The position numbers and the translations under genes are program-made. From Baylisascaris procyonis (taxonomy: Eukaryota; Nematoda; Chromadorea; Rhabditida; Ascarididae), in contig JAZARR010000059.1 of assembly GCA_037389465.1 (NCBI GenBank), forward strand, positions 6,719,001 to 6,783,000: a DNA stretch of 64,000 bases. The letters run 5' to 3'. This document shows positions 12,160 through 38,313 of this stretch, piece after piece. The notes below the pieces were generated by a model that saw only the letters and a list, made by a program, of their open reading frames with translations, did not search any database and had not been told where the DNA came from. Position 1 is the stretch's first letter, and the number at the start of each line of letters is the position of its first letter.

Positions 12160-14628
12160 TGCTAATCTGTTTGTTTATCGATCGATTTGTGAGCAACTGC
12201 GATCAGGAATCGATGCGCGCAGCTGTGGTTGCTCTATTACCCGAAGTATTCACTGCATCTAGTGATTCCGTTCTTTTCTTCTCACTAAAATGTCTTTCAT
12301 TCCACGTTTTCAACTTTTTTTTTTTTGAAAAAAGTTCGTAGCAATATGTCCACTGAAGCGGCCAAAACCCATAACAATAAATCGGTCATTCTACCGTCAC
12401 TATACGAGTAAACTTCTCCGAGCGATTTATCGCAACTTATTTGAATAGAACCTTTTACGGCGATGAAGTAATAAATATGTAGAGACAAACCGTGAATTAG
12501 GTCATTAGTAGGTGATGCTTCGATGGTTCCCATCGTTTTTATGAATAGCTGTGAAAAAAAAAGACTTTTCCCATTGCTAATGCATGAAAAGCACATCATA
12601 ACAATTTATCGTCGATTGCAGTGTCGATTCCACTCTGATGCATTAGTGATTGCATTGCGATTGGGCGCTTATACGTTTCGACACATCGAAACAATTCGTA
12701 AGCGGAATGTTGCTGAAAATGTCAGCACCATGCACTCACTCACATCAAAAAGCACTGTGTGCAGGTGGGCATGAAAGCGTTCAGGTGAACGCTTCATTGG
12801 TGTGTGTTGCGCGAATACATCTGACTCCCTTCACATCACTAGAGTTGAACGTTGTTGATAATATTGTGTACATATGCAGGTTCTATGCCACATATTGTGT
12901 TCACTCATTCACCATTCAAAAATACTTCCCTTTCTTACGTCGTTTGCCGATAGTATTTCACTTAGTTTCTAGCTCAATCAACGATTGTTTGCTTATAAGA
13001 CAACTCCACGAGATGCGCCAGAAGAAGGGTGTTAAGAAGTCAACCCGTTTAGATATAAAGTTTCGACTGCTTAAGCCTTTGTTAAAGCAGAAAACCTCAA
13101 ATCTCTGGGTAATATCATCCATTAAGCACACAATCGCTGTACTAAAATGTGCCCCGTAAACTAAGTAACCATCATTTTTGTTACGAGTCTCTTCCTCACC
13201 CCCCTCCTCTCAGCAAAAAATATAAATCTTTTGAATGTTTTTCTAGTGTATATCAACCAAGAAACTAGTTAAAGTGCGCTTTTTATTTCCTAATTGATAG
13301 AGTTATAGGTGGAGTAATAAGTTGATTCATTCTAATAGTACATTTTCATATATTCAGAGCGAAAAAATTTTCATAGCGCATATTTATGAGAAATTTTTTT
13401 CCGTAACAATTGATATCGATGCGTTAGGAAACAATAGCGCATATTAAGATAGAAGTATGGTGTGGAATCTTATTCTGCTTATTTTTTTAGTGACATATGA
13501 AAGCTTAGAAAGTCTATTTCCTCAGCTCCGAGGATATTTCTATGTTGGTACTTTCCGCAGGGCTATGATAATCAGCTTAATACCTCACTTGTGCGTGAAA
13601 TGCTTTAATTGTATTGTGAATTCGTTGATGCCGCATATGTTAAGTGACAATTAATTTATTGAATATCTGCTTTTCTACTAAACATTTCAGTCAATCATAT
13701 GAGTAAATTTGTTAATTTATGGAATGCTCTTTGAAAATTGTTCAGTGATATCAACGAGAGATAAATGCTTTTTGCTTAATTTCTTGCAAAAGCGATGAAC
13801 GTATCAATATGGCTTAAGTAACACCGATGATTAGTTATGACAAAGATCGCAAATTATAACTGGAATGAATAGGAAATTGGAATGAAAAGGGCATTGTTAA
13901 CTAGAAGAATGTTACGCATCGAAATTATGCCATCTGCTTGTATTTGCAATGCTTGTAATCTTATTTTGTAGTTCTCGTAATGATGATAGTGTGTTCGTTT
14001 GCGTGTTTCTATATATCTGTCAGATGTTTCACCTTGAAAGCTATTGATAGCAAGATTACGGACTGTCATTATGTGACCACTCATATTGGCCTTCAAATGA
14101 TCGGCACGTCGAAAAAAAGCTAGAAATTTTTATTGCGTCTGAGAATTCATTTTACAAAACACATTTGGTCGGAGAAAACGAACTTTTCAAAGAAGACCTG
14201 CTGAAACATGCGGTTAGCGTAAAATATAGATACATTGCTATGCGTATAAAATTATCTGTTGATTATATTCGAAATCATCTGATTTTAATCGCAGATGCTC
14301 AAATCATCTTTGATACGTAGTTTCACTTGTTATGCAAATTCTGTAAAATATTTTCAGGTTTTAAGTGAGTTTGCAGTTGGTTTCACGTTCACTTTTTTCG
14401 AGACGAATCGAATGTTGCAGTAATTTTCGAGAAATAGGATTGCCAAATTTCATCAATTCCTTTCTTTTGCATTTATGGCCATATTCATGTCATTCACTAG
14501 TGAGAATTAGCCATTGTCGACGATTTATGTTGTTGCATATGTTAGATATTTGATGGAGATATTGCTGACTAAGTATTAAGTTTTCTTTTCAGATTTTAAC
14601 GGCGATGGGATATACCTGACGCTGACAA
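12160..14628. other. Intergenic DNA upstream of the receptor kinase, no firm gene
   Basis: Open frames at 12051-12341 and 12650-13159 on the plus strand and 12297-12599 on the minus strand are the longest, but they overlap on opposite strands and lack good splice context. A plus-strand acceptor (CTTTTCAG, about 14592) lies 36 bases before the receptor ATG and may mark either a 5' untranslated intron or a spliced-leader site. Confidence 0.35.
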
Positions 14629-28412
<13,784 letters not shown>

Positions 28413-29184
28413 CCCTTTGAACGCATTTGTTTTTGTCTTTCAAATGGCCGGAGGGAAAATGCAGAAGTGAAAAAAATAGAAATATGTTTAGGTACGTATC
28501 ACAAATAATTTTTGCCTAAACACACTGGTGATGAAAAAGTAGCCACGTCAATTCACAATGCAGTGGTATTAGAGTTAACAAATTTCAAAAGCTTGAAAAA
28601 TTCTAAGTTTCATTTTCTAAGAAAATTTTTCCAATTAAATTTTCAAATTAAGAATAGAATGGAGTGGTGATATAATATGTTGCTGCTTCAAAATTTTCTA
28701 TTGTTTTCAGGATTGTTGGAAGCGGTCATATGAAACAAAAACTTGATTTTTTTTATTTTACTGTATAGAAATTGTGTGCCAGCTGCTTGATGCCTAACTA
28801 TGTACAAATGACGAAAATATTATTAAAGATGAAACAAACGTTTGTCTTTACACATCTCATTATGATATTGAGTGGTTTCGTGAATGTCCATTTGTTCGTG
28901 AAGTTGACTGATAACAGAAGCGAAAGCAATAAGCACGTTGGTATCTCTGCTTTTTTCCATGAAATATTACGGATCGTTTTATGTTTCTTCTAATTTTTAT
29001 TAATCACTTCGCCGATAATCAGCATGGATTCTCAGACGTTAGATACATTGATATCTATGTGTCGTTTTCTCTTTTTGAAAAATATAATTTGTAGTTACAG
29101 ATTCATATCTCTATCGCATCGCACAGAAGTAAATTACATAGAAAATTTATTTCTTCCGAGAAATGCCATAGTATACATTTATGA
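28413..29184. other. Convergent 3' intergenic region
   Basis: This 772-base gap separates the stop codons of the plus-strand receptor kinase and the minus-strand GTPase. It must hold both 3' untranslated regions. A minus-strand AATAAA (complement at 28996-29001) is well placed for the GTPase. I found no equally clear AATAAA for the receptor close to its stop. Confidence 0.6.
28996..29001 (-). terminator. Putative polyadenylation signal of the Rap-like GTPase
   Basis: AATAAA on the minus strand, about 184 bases after the GTPase stop codon. It is the first canonical hexamer I find downstream of that stop. Confidence 0.45.
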
Positions 29185-31312
29185 TCACATGAAGCAACAC
29201 GACGATTGGTCATTCATTGGATACCATCTTTTTTCGTTGTGCTTCGATAACATAATACTTTCTTCATTCCTCACTTGCTTGATGATATCCTCAAAGATCT
29301 GAAAAGAACGTGGATGGTCAAGACGAGGATTGTCTGTGCAGTGGAATAGGGAATTTATTCTTATGAACATCTGAGCAGAAATGATATCCGCAGGCAGCAA
29401 AAAAATCTCTTATGGAGGAAAATCTCTATATTCTTCGATTACGTTGACATATCATTTCTCACCACAGTGTATTATTTAATAACTTACTTCGAACACATGA
29501 ATATTCGCTTTTGCAGACGTTTCGCAGAATGTCGAATTGAAGTGTGCGGCCACTTGCTCGCCTTCCCAGAACAAAACTTGCCGATTCTCAATATCGTCGC
29601 ACTTATTCCCAACAAGAATCAGCGGAAACTACAACAGAGCGAAACGAAATAAACAGATCCCAATAGAGCACTAGAGGGCAGTAGACAATATAAACGCTCC
29701 ATCTGATAAACAGAAGGACAGATTCGATGTCTGATCTTAGACACTTTTCACTTCTTGATGGTGGCAACAATGAAGATTTCATTCTTCGAACAAACGAAAT
29801 GCATGGTAAATTAGTACGCGGGACTTTGAAAGGTTGAAACGATGAAAAAATCTATGGTAGATCGTGAATAAATTTCCAAGCGCCGACACAAGCGAACCAC
29901 CTCAACTCATGCCGTGACTACCGCCGAGGAGAATTGCAGGATGAGCAAAAGAGCACGGAGTCGGCGAACGAAATATTTCGTTCGGCTAGTAGTCACATCC
30001 TCGAAACATCATATTTAATAGTGCAACAGGAAATCCTTGTCCATTACAATTTGACAATTGAACCAAAAGTTTTACCGTTGTCAACGAGACATTTTTTCAA
30101 ATTAACACTAATGATGACTGTTGTAAGCTGGAAGCAAACTTCCGGATTCCAATGTTGAAAGTTTAACGGGGCAAAAACGTCATCACGTACATGATATCGC
30201 TGTCGGACCCTTACAAGATTTTGGAATATGTTAGTCGTTTCGACAAGACTTTTTGCATCGGTGACCGAATAAACGATAATGAATCCATCACCATGCTTCA
30301 TATATAAATCTCGCATCGCAACGAATTGCTCCTGAAAAGAGGTGATCAGTCACTCATCATCGCTAAAAAAATATCGTCAAAAACGTGGAAAATCATTACA
30401 AAGAATGTCATCGTTTGCAATATCATCGAATAACAAGACATAGAGATAAAAAAAGATTTATTGGCCATAACACTGACATCTGAATTCCTTTATTTTTTCA
30501 TAAGATTTGCTTATTGCACAGAAGCTTCAAAAAAAAAAAACGCCGAGGTCATCTACAGAAAATCGCTTATGATTCATGAGTGTAACGAACTGGATTCAAT
30601 GTGATAATAGATGAAGGCATCTAATACTTCGACAGTTCTAATTTTGTGGGTGTCGAAGGAATCAGAAAACCTACTGTTCCGGCTGTGTCGAGTATTTCTA
30701 GAGCAGCTGATCTTCCGTCCACTTCGATCTGCTTTCTAAAGCTGTCCTCTATCGTTGGATCATAGCGCCCCAAATAAGCACCCCTTACCAATTGCGCCGT
30801 CTGAAAATCTTCAACAAAGCAATAAGCAGGCACAAAAAATATTGTTGGTCGATGGTGTTGTGGGCCCGAGATCAGTTTGCTTCGCTCCTGATTTTTCTCC
30901 TCATTGAAAAGAAGGGGAATGCTGCTTATATGCAGGATTTTAAAGGGAATATTTTCTTGTTGAACCAGCTGCCGTCAATCTCAAAAATCATTATCAATTT
31001 GCTTTAGAATCCCACTCATTATCTCTTCCGCTTCTCCTTCCCTTTCTGCTCAACTTCACTGCCGACAATGACTGTCGATAAATGAAGCAAAAGTTGTGGT
31101 TTTTTCACATATAAGCGCCGCACGCTGATTAATATATGTTTTTAATCACTGGATTTTTGTCATCTGATTCCCAATTGTTTCCGCTACAACGGATTTTTAT
31201 TGTTCGTTTTTATCTTTCCTCATACAATTGATATTTGTAAGACTCAACGACCCACGAGAGCACTTTTGCCGACTCCTCCACCTCCTAAAACGACAATCTT
31301 GTAATGACGCAT
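29185..31312 (-). CDS. Rap/Ras-family small GTPase with C-terminal CAAX (CCFM), 196 aa
   Basis: Minus-strand exons 31312-31256, 30800-30675, 30331-30179, 29628-29488 and 29298-29185 all join in phase 0 (19+42+51+47+37 codons). G1 is GGGGVGKS (10-17). The effector loop YDPTIEDS (32-39) matches Rap/Ras, with Thr35. G3 is DTAGT (57-61): Thr at 61 instead of Gln is the Rap hallmark, followed by [13 protein letters not shown]4 is NKCD (120-123) and G5 ETSAK (148-152). The protein ends CCFM, a CAAX box whose terminal Met predicts farnesylation, so it should be membrane-anchored. Relative to Rap/Ras there is a four-residue insertion before the G4 strand. It is a GDP/GTP switch, probably in adhesion or Ras-pathway signalling. 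The Rap subfamily is likely, but the C-terminus is unlike Rap1/Rap2, so it may be a nematode-specific member. The exon-1 donor is GTGGGT and the exon-3 donor GTTTTT, both weak, but the joins reproduce the family alignment exactly. Confidence 0.95.
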
Positions 31313-33683
31313 GCGTTGCCAACAAATTTCCGTTTTCGGTGAAGTTCTTTACTGATGCATCCTCTGCGGCTGAAAACTCATCCACATCCCTCTTCAGCCG
31401 TTATTTTTCTGAAACTACCGTCTTTTAAGAGTGGTGCAATGAACGAGATGAAAACATTAAACGCATATCAGTCAGCCAGCAGTTCACATGGTAAACATGA
31501 TGTTTTTTTTAAATTGAAGGTGAGGAAAATAGGCTTCCGGAGGATATCGTTGAATGAATAAAGATTAGAATACCTTGCTGAAAACATGTGAGCTTAGAAA
31601 AAATAGAAATGGAAAGATGCATGGTAGACTGATGTAAGCTGCTTCAAACGATTAACAAAATTTCGACTATATTTAAGTTGAAATGAAACGTTGTCTGGTA
31701 GCGAGACAGTATTCATCGAAGTAAGGTATTCTTCAGTTACCATAAACTAACCTTTCTGAGGAAATTTAGCAAGGCTTGTTGATAATTGAGAAAGCACAAG
31801 AATTTTTTCTTCTATCTAAATTTTTTTTCCAGTTAAATGCTTTATCTTTAAATTTCTTCAGTCTCGGTAGGATGAATTCTCTAAATAGGGTAGCTCTCCC
31901 ATCAAGGAGAGTGTATAAACCTGTATTTGTGTAGAAATCTTTCCCTTTACAAGCTGAATTAATTTGCTAGAATGCATGTTGACATTTTTGACGTCAATTA
32001 TAAATTGGTTTATCGAGGATTGAATGTTCACTTCTGAGCGTGAAAAGAATTGCGATTACTAAAAAAAAATGTAAGGAAATATCTGCGAAAACGAACTGCA
32101 TAAATTGAGAAAATTTGCCAGAGAATGTAGATCTCAGTCAATAATTCTGTTATGAGCAATGCGAACGCTCAAATATTCTATTTACATTATTTAAATATTC
32201 TATGTTTGAAATGCTTACTTTATTATGTCGTTTTAACTGTTTATTTATCATTTTACCATATTGTTGCTATGTGGAACCGTAAATGCAAAACAACTTTACT
32301 TTGTGGAATATAACATCAATTCCTAAATCCTATGTGCCTAAAAGATATTCTAATAGCGCTATGTGCAAGATATTCTAATAATATTATTGAAAAATGAAAA
32401 TTCCAACGAATATGTAAACAGAATAAGGAGTCTTGAGCACTTATGCACGTCAACACGTGAACGTCGTGTTGATGACTGTAGTGGACAGCTGGTGGGTGTG
32501 TTATAGTTGTATCCCGAGGGAAATCACCAATATAATTGAGTTGCCGCACTAAAGAACCTGTTTAATTGAAGTCACGAATAAAACTTTCTAAATGAAAAGG
32601 TGACATTTCTCAAACAAAGGGGCAATGAGAAAGTGTCGCTGTTTATATATCGACACATTCCGTGACAAATCCATTGAAGGATTAGGCGACATTTTACAAC
32701 TTTCAATGATTCCATTCTTTTCACACCTCATCTTAGATAATGTTTCCGGATTTCAAATGGCTCTCTCAATAAGTGAAAACATAGTTCAGAATGCTTTCAC
32801 TTTTATTCATTTAAAATTAATTTTCAGTAATTATTCGCTGATCTCCTGTGAGTTTCAGTGATCTCCAAAGACGACTTTTAATACAACACCTTTGATTAGT
32901 GTGGATCATTATTGTATAATGTCGCTTACTAAAGTTTAGCTAAATGCCTTCTTTCTGCGGACGAGAGAGCTTTGTTTTTGCTTTTGAAACATTGATTTCT
33001 TAGGGTTTTTTGCCTATTTTTTAATAGGTTCTTTTACTTAAGCATCAATATAATAACAATTCGGGTACAAAAAACAATAAAATGGCCCCTAATATTTAGC
33101 AAAGGGAACAACAAGTTGAGCCAGCAGTAAGCGAAATTTCAGCCATTTTCCTAATAAATTCCACAGGCGCTGTCTTTTTCCCTAATAAAATCCAATAAGT
33201 CTCTCTCTCATTGCAGATTTCAAACATGATCCGATAAGAAGGAAATAATAAATCATCATCATATCAACCGGTGGTGAATAGCGAACGATAGTCCGATGCA
33301 AACTAGTAGAGAAGCATATCAGAAACGCTGCTGCGATACGAGTTTTGCATTCCCGATTATCGATAAATGATCAACCATCAAGGCCGATCACTCAAAATCG
33401 AACTAGAGAAAAATTTCTTGACTAATCATCTTACTAGCTAATAAGGAGCCTTGTGTGCCTAAAAGGTCATCAGTGACAAATTTTACGCTCCCCTATGTTA
33501 AATTTTTTGCTTATTAGCCGCTGAGTCGCTATGCTGTTAAACTGAAAATACAGCAGCTGAATTCTATGATTCTATGCTCCAGTATTTTGGTGGTTTCTGA
33601 ATTGTCACTTGATAGGCCGGTGAGGGCTATAATAGTGCGCTTATTTGCAACTGAAGTTGTTTCGGAGTATGCAGTTTGTAAAA
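31313..33683. other. Intergenic DNA upstream of the GTPase, no firm gene
   Basis: On the minus strand a GAGTTTTCAG at about 31370 lies some 60 bases before the GTPase ATG and could be its spliced-leader acceptor. The rest is AT-rich with isolated short frames (for example 32625-32861) that have no splice context. Confidence 0.4.
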
Positions 33684-34298
33684 ATGACGGCTTCTTGCGC
33701 CTCTAGCTACAGTACCAAGTGATAAGTGGATAAATATTGATATAGTAGAATTTCTAAACAGCATTAAGTGCTTTGGAGTAGGGTGGTGATTTTAAGCCGA
33801 ATAGTTTTCAAAAATCTAAATTTGCCCTCGTAGGTTGTAATTTCCTTTCGTCGCTAGGTTGATACAACTCATGAATTAGTAGGTTAATAAGGCAAAAGTT
33901 CAAACGCTGTGGATCACTAGTTCGAAGAGCATGCATAGATTCCTTTAAAACCTCTGGGTAAAATAATGAAGGTATGCACATAGAGTTCTTCACATACGTA
34001 AAATGCAAAACAGGTAATCCTCACTTGTTTCTCAATTTTTTTTTTCTTTGAGTCAAAATAAACGTAAGTAAATAGGTGTTTAGACGTTTCACATTTATGT
34101 CTGTGCACATAATTACGGTTAGCCTACGCATTTTTCTTTATTTATTGAAAAAAAAACCCTTTCTTTTCTTCTGTGACAGGAACAAGATAGAGGAGAAGAG
34201 AGTGTACAAAGTGCCGAGGTGAGAGTAGAAGCATTTGACTGGAGAAAATATCAAATTGCAGCGCCACTCGCAACAGTTGTAGTGAAGAAAGGCGATAG
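33684..34298 (+). CDS. Candidate microprotein (36 aa, three exons)
   Basis: Exons 33684-33718, 34180-34218 and 34262-34298 join in phase (2, 2) and end at TAG. The second exon has a strong acceptor (TTCTGTGACAG) and a GAG/GTGAGA donor, and the intron after it would be 43 bases with TTGCAG, a size seen elsewhere in this window. The product is basic and Ser-rich and has no recognised domain. A competing model keeps the second exon open to a TAG at 34309-34311, giving a 43-residue terminal exon (starting EQDRGEES and ending KKGDSFLP) that would belong to another 5' exon. Sequence alone does not choose between them. Confidence 0.3.
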
Positions 34299-35607
34299 CT
34301 TTCTGCCGTAGAAGAGCTTGTCGTCTTGATAAGTCAGCCTTCTTTATTCTTGATTTTTAATATAATTGCTCAACTTTAATTGAACAGTCTGTGAAAGTAA
34401 TCAAGAAATTAGATGAAACATCTTCGTACCACGCTCTTTAATATTCAAAGCAATAGCAGAAAGGTAGAAGTTTACTTATCTTGTGAGGTTCGAATCGTTT
34501 AACCTCTTTCACGACCGACTGTCGATGTCGGATAATACTGATTCAGCTAGGTTAGAAGTATGTCATGATCATTGAAATGTCTTGAAGTAACTCTCGAGAA
34601 GTATGTTCTCTTTTTTCGTTGCGTTCACGATGAGCGCATATATCTCTTTTTTTTTCGACCACTTTGTTTTGATCTCTCAAAATTTGGCGCTTAATCTTTA
34701 GCAATTAGAAATAAATATATAGAAAAATAATGCACAAAAATCATATTTAATGTGTGAAAAAATAAATTACATAAACAAACAAAAAATCACTAAAAAACAG
34801 ACAAAAAATTTATCCAAAATATATGAATCATAATTAAGAAAGAAATCTTTCATAAACATTATGGATAGATGGGAAAGTTTTGCATTCGCAGCATTTAGCT
34901 AATTGTTTATTGACACATCCATTGACATTCGCATTCATCGTTTCTCGTTGAAACTCCTGCCAATTTAAAAATAACACTGCATTTAATCAATATATTTGAT
35001 GAGTGGTCATTCATTTTGTCGTAGTAATGCTTGAAAATCTTTAAATGAAAAAAAAAACATCCTGTGATGCCTTTCTTCACTAATTGTTCATATGTCATTG
35101 ATGCTCTTTGCCATTGTATTAATATGGCTAGCAAACGAATACCAAGCAGTAGTACGTTTAGTTTCTTCTCACTAAGTATGCTTGAAATGTCACATAACTT
35201 CCTCCGAATTGGGCAATATCTCTTTTTTCTTTATTAAGTCGAAGCAAATAATTCTTGTTCATTACTACCTATTGTAATGGAGCTGTGTAAGGCCATTTTC
35301 TCCATTATCAGAGATATTTTATTTTGCTTTTAACCATAATCGACGTAGGCGTCAGTTTCAGCTCGCCAAAGCATGCTGCAATATAAACACCGTTCTGCAC
35401 AGTTTCCTGTTTCCTGCTCAGTGAGTCTGGAATCTGCATCCTGCAAGGCACTCGCTCCTTCAGCTTTTAAACCGCAGCTGAATCGTTTCGATCTACACAC
35501 CCTTATATATTGAACGGCTATTCGACTGGTTTGTTGCTCTGTGAACGTTTCGGTCTTCCTTGTTATTCATGGTCATATACTCTTTGTTTATTCCCAACTT
35601 TTGAGTG

Positions 35608-35870
35608 CCGAAATAAATGTATAAATGAATGAATAAATAAATATATAAATAAACACATGAATGAATAAATGAACTAAAAGAATAAATAAATAAATAAACA
35701 GATGAATGGACGAAGGAAGAAATGAATTAGGAAACGAATAAATAAATAGATAAACAGTTAAACAAAAAAATAAACAAATAAACAAATAAATAAACGAACG
35801 AATAAATAAATAAATAAATAAGTAACTGAAATAAATTAATAAATGTGTAAATAAATAAAGAAGTGCACAG
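35608..35870. repeat. (AAAT)n-type tetranucleotide microsatellite
   Basis: About 260 bases built from AAAT with frequent GAAT, CAAA and ATGA variants (AATAAATAAAT, GAATGAATAAAT, AAACAAATAAAC). The long minus-strand open frame across it encodes only Leu/Phe/Ile/Tyr repeats and is a by-product of the repeat. Confidence 0.9.
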
Positions 35871-36787
35871 AATAAAATAATGTAAACATTTAACATCGAA
35901 TAAAACCGCAGTGGTAATAAATCAAGCACTGTTGTGAATGATGATCTATTGCGAAAAAGAAGAGATAAATATTACTGAGATAGGGCTGTTTCTTTTTGCA
36001 AATTATCACAAAGAACAGTGGCGTAGGAAAATAAATCATTTTTGTGTTTCGTACTTTCTCCAAACATATGAGTGAAGTTATTTTTTGACATTTTCGCATA
36101 TGTTGGGGGAGGGGGATGAAATGCGAATAGGAGAAGTCAGAGAAGGCGGTTTTTCAGTGGCTAAAGTTTGAGATTTATTAAATAACAATGCAATATACTA
36201 TCGGATTATTACAATCTCGTTTTCTTGTCATCGAAGTAATAAAATGATGAATCGCAATGTAGTATACCTATTTCGAATGGAGTTGCTACGAGATCTATTG
36301 CGGTTCTAATTTGATGAAAAGGGCAGTTGTGTTGGTACATATTGCATAATTTCTCACTTAAATGAGCGATTAATGTTGCTCTAGTGAAAAAGGAATAACT
36401 GCCATATGTTGCAAAATACGCCTGCAGCAATAATATAAGCAATTATTTTTCGAGCCAACTCTTGCTATATCTCTGATTGCCAGCTCTTTCTTCGAGGCAC
36501 ATTAGCATTAGCCATTTCGAGATGAGCTGTTAAGGAATAAGAATTAACAAAGGCATCTTTCAATACTGCGAGGACTGTTCAGTTCGAGATAACATAATGT
36601 GATTTGTAGTGCTTCTCTTTTAAATAGTAAAACATTCTTCATTTCTACTATGAATGTGAAAGATATAGTGAAATAAATTCTCATATTCATTTTTTTTATC
36701 GCCGTTATATTAGAGATGTGCAACACAATAGCGGACATTCACTGTTAAAAAATGCAATCAATTCGGTGAGTGGAACGCCATTTTGAA

Positions 36788-36810
36788 AATCGCCATCAGT
36801 GATGGCGATT
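36788..36810. repeat. Perfect 11-bp inverted repeat with a 1-base centre
   Basis: AATCGCCATCA, then G, then the exact reverse complement TGATGGCGATT. The stem would be perfect. It lies in non-coding DNA, and no partner repeat was seen nearby. Confidence 0.85.
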
Positions 36811-37934
36811 ACTTGAGTACACTCAAAATATAATTTCTTCAAATCCGTTACTTTTTCACTTGTATCGAATGTTGCAAGAACTCAACTGATTCGATAAAAA
36901 ATTCAACTGAAGTTCGACTCGAATTTGGCAAAAAGCGGCTGATTTTGAAAAAGAAAGTTGTGGCCTTCAGCTAAATCCACTTTACTTAGCTCAAAACTTG
37001 ACATGTTGATGGGCGTAACGCCTCTAGAGAATTCATCGTTTGCTGCATTTGATTCCCCTAAGTCAGTTGATTTTCGTATTTGTTGAGGTTTCATTCGCTA
37101 CTCTTTCATGGTCACAAGTCATCTCCTCTCGAATTGCCACTCGAAATTGAATTCTCCGATGAGCGCTCTCCAACACTCCGTTGGCGTCTGCGAAGAGAAT
37201 AATTCCGAACAAAAAAAGTGCACTAAAATTTTGTCAACTTCGAGAATTTTTATTTATTTTTTGATATTCTTCTGGGAGTCTTGCGAAAAAAAAATAATTT
37301 GTGCCGTTCGTTATCAACTTGCTATCTATTTCGCATTGCTACGCTTCATTTTATGCATTGATGTTTTCTCATAGTTGCCATTTCTTCCCCAACTAGACAT
37401 CCCTTCTCCTATCCTCTTCCCCATTCCCTCTACTTCCTTTCCAATGCAAAAAAATCGACTAATTTTGCCATCAACTCTAAAAGGAAGTTATGCAAGTCGG
37501 TTCAATATGCTAACGTTCAGGACACTGGGCTTAATCTCAGAATAACTCAACGTGTTTAGGATATAAGCTTAATTTATTGAGAATCTAAATATACATTCGT
37601 GAGAACGATATGGCCTTTAAAAAATCAAGAAATGTTATTTAAATTCCGATGTGCACAATGTTTTTGCTCTTATGCTCAAGTTGTAAACGTTTAGGCATGG
37701 CATTGAAATTTATCTATCGAATAGAAAGGTGCAATTTCCTTTTTTTTTTTAAAAAATCATTGTTTCATTGTAAATAAATATTCATGAGGAAGACTTTTGG
37801 CTATTGGCTTTTAATTGGTCGTATTTCGGTTAGGACGTTGTCAGTGACGACCGCTGCACGAAATTATGCAAGCCGAATGCGCCTAATCGTTCGAATAAAA
37901 CAGATTGTTTACACAAAATGTGGTGTTGAATTAC

Positions 37935-38313
37935 CTTATTGACAGCCACCACGAATTGTTGCCAGTAAACGTTGAAATTCTAGAGTCTTTCATTGTGCCA
38001 CACTATTAAATGTCAGTCGCATTAACGAGATAACTCTAACCAAATGGTCATACAAGGAATAACGACAGCAACTTCGGTCATCTTTTCTTATGTAAATTAG
38101 GGAATTAAGGAAAAACATATAAGAGGGGTGGAAGTAGATCGAAATGCGCTGTTCTTGTGTCAACTTGGGCAAACTTATGTTAATTCGAACAATGATTACA
38201 AAAGAATCAATAAGCACCTTACAATGAGGGTGAAGGGAATTTCAGACAATAATCTAAAGCAATGAGCAGTAATCACTCACCTTGGTGCTTAAATCCGACA
38301 GCACCAGGTGCAT
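37935..38313 (-). CDS. Candidate 5' exons of an unrecognised gene (partial)
   Basis: On the minus strand an ATG at 38313 opens an 11-codon exon (38313-38281, ending DLSTK) followed by a perfect GTGAGT donor. A phase-0 exon 38002-37935 follows an AATAG acceptor, encodes a segment ending NNSWWLSI and stops at AAG/GTAATT. No 3' partner is clear: a CAG acceptor further on would end the frame after a few codons. The identity is unknown, and the intervening sequence is AT-rich. Confidence 0.28.

Larger units (their letters stand above)
34312..37934. other. Intergenic DNA with a tetranucleotide array; no firm gene
   Basis: Mostly AT-rich. It holds the AAAT array and a perfect short palindrome (both listed). 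The minus-strand frame 36903-37094 has reasonable codons and a possible 47-base upstream intron, but phases across it do not agree, so I do not call it. CT-rich sequence runs from about 37380 to 37440. Confidence 0.35.

Noticed and set aside
12051..12341. Plus-strand frame with KAGKPRGRLMSYRRKAK, faintly like the start of an HMG box
   Set aside because: Only a few residues match, there is no following HMG helix pattern, and the same bases form the first exon of the minus-strand orphan gene.
12650..13159. 169-codon plus-strand open frame, the longest in the window
   Set aside because: Composition is ordinary, there are no flanking splice sites, no homologue is recognised, and the C-terminal part is Lys/Ser/Leu-rich as in chance frames.
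34480..34500. GGTTCGAATC resembling a tRNA T-arm
   Set aside because: Flanking bases do not pair as a T-stem and no acceptor, D or anticodon arms are present upstream.
35588..35929. 113-codon minus-strand open frame rich in Leu, Phe, Ile and Tyr resembling a membrane protein
   Set aside because: It lies entirely on the AAAT microsatellite; the hydrophobic run is the translation of the repeat.
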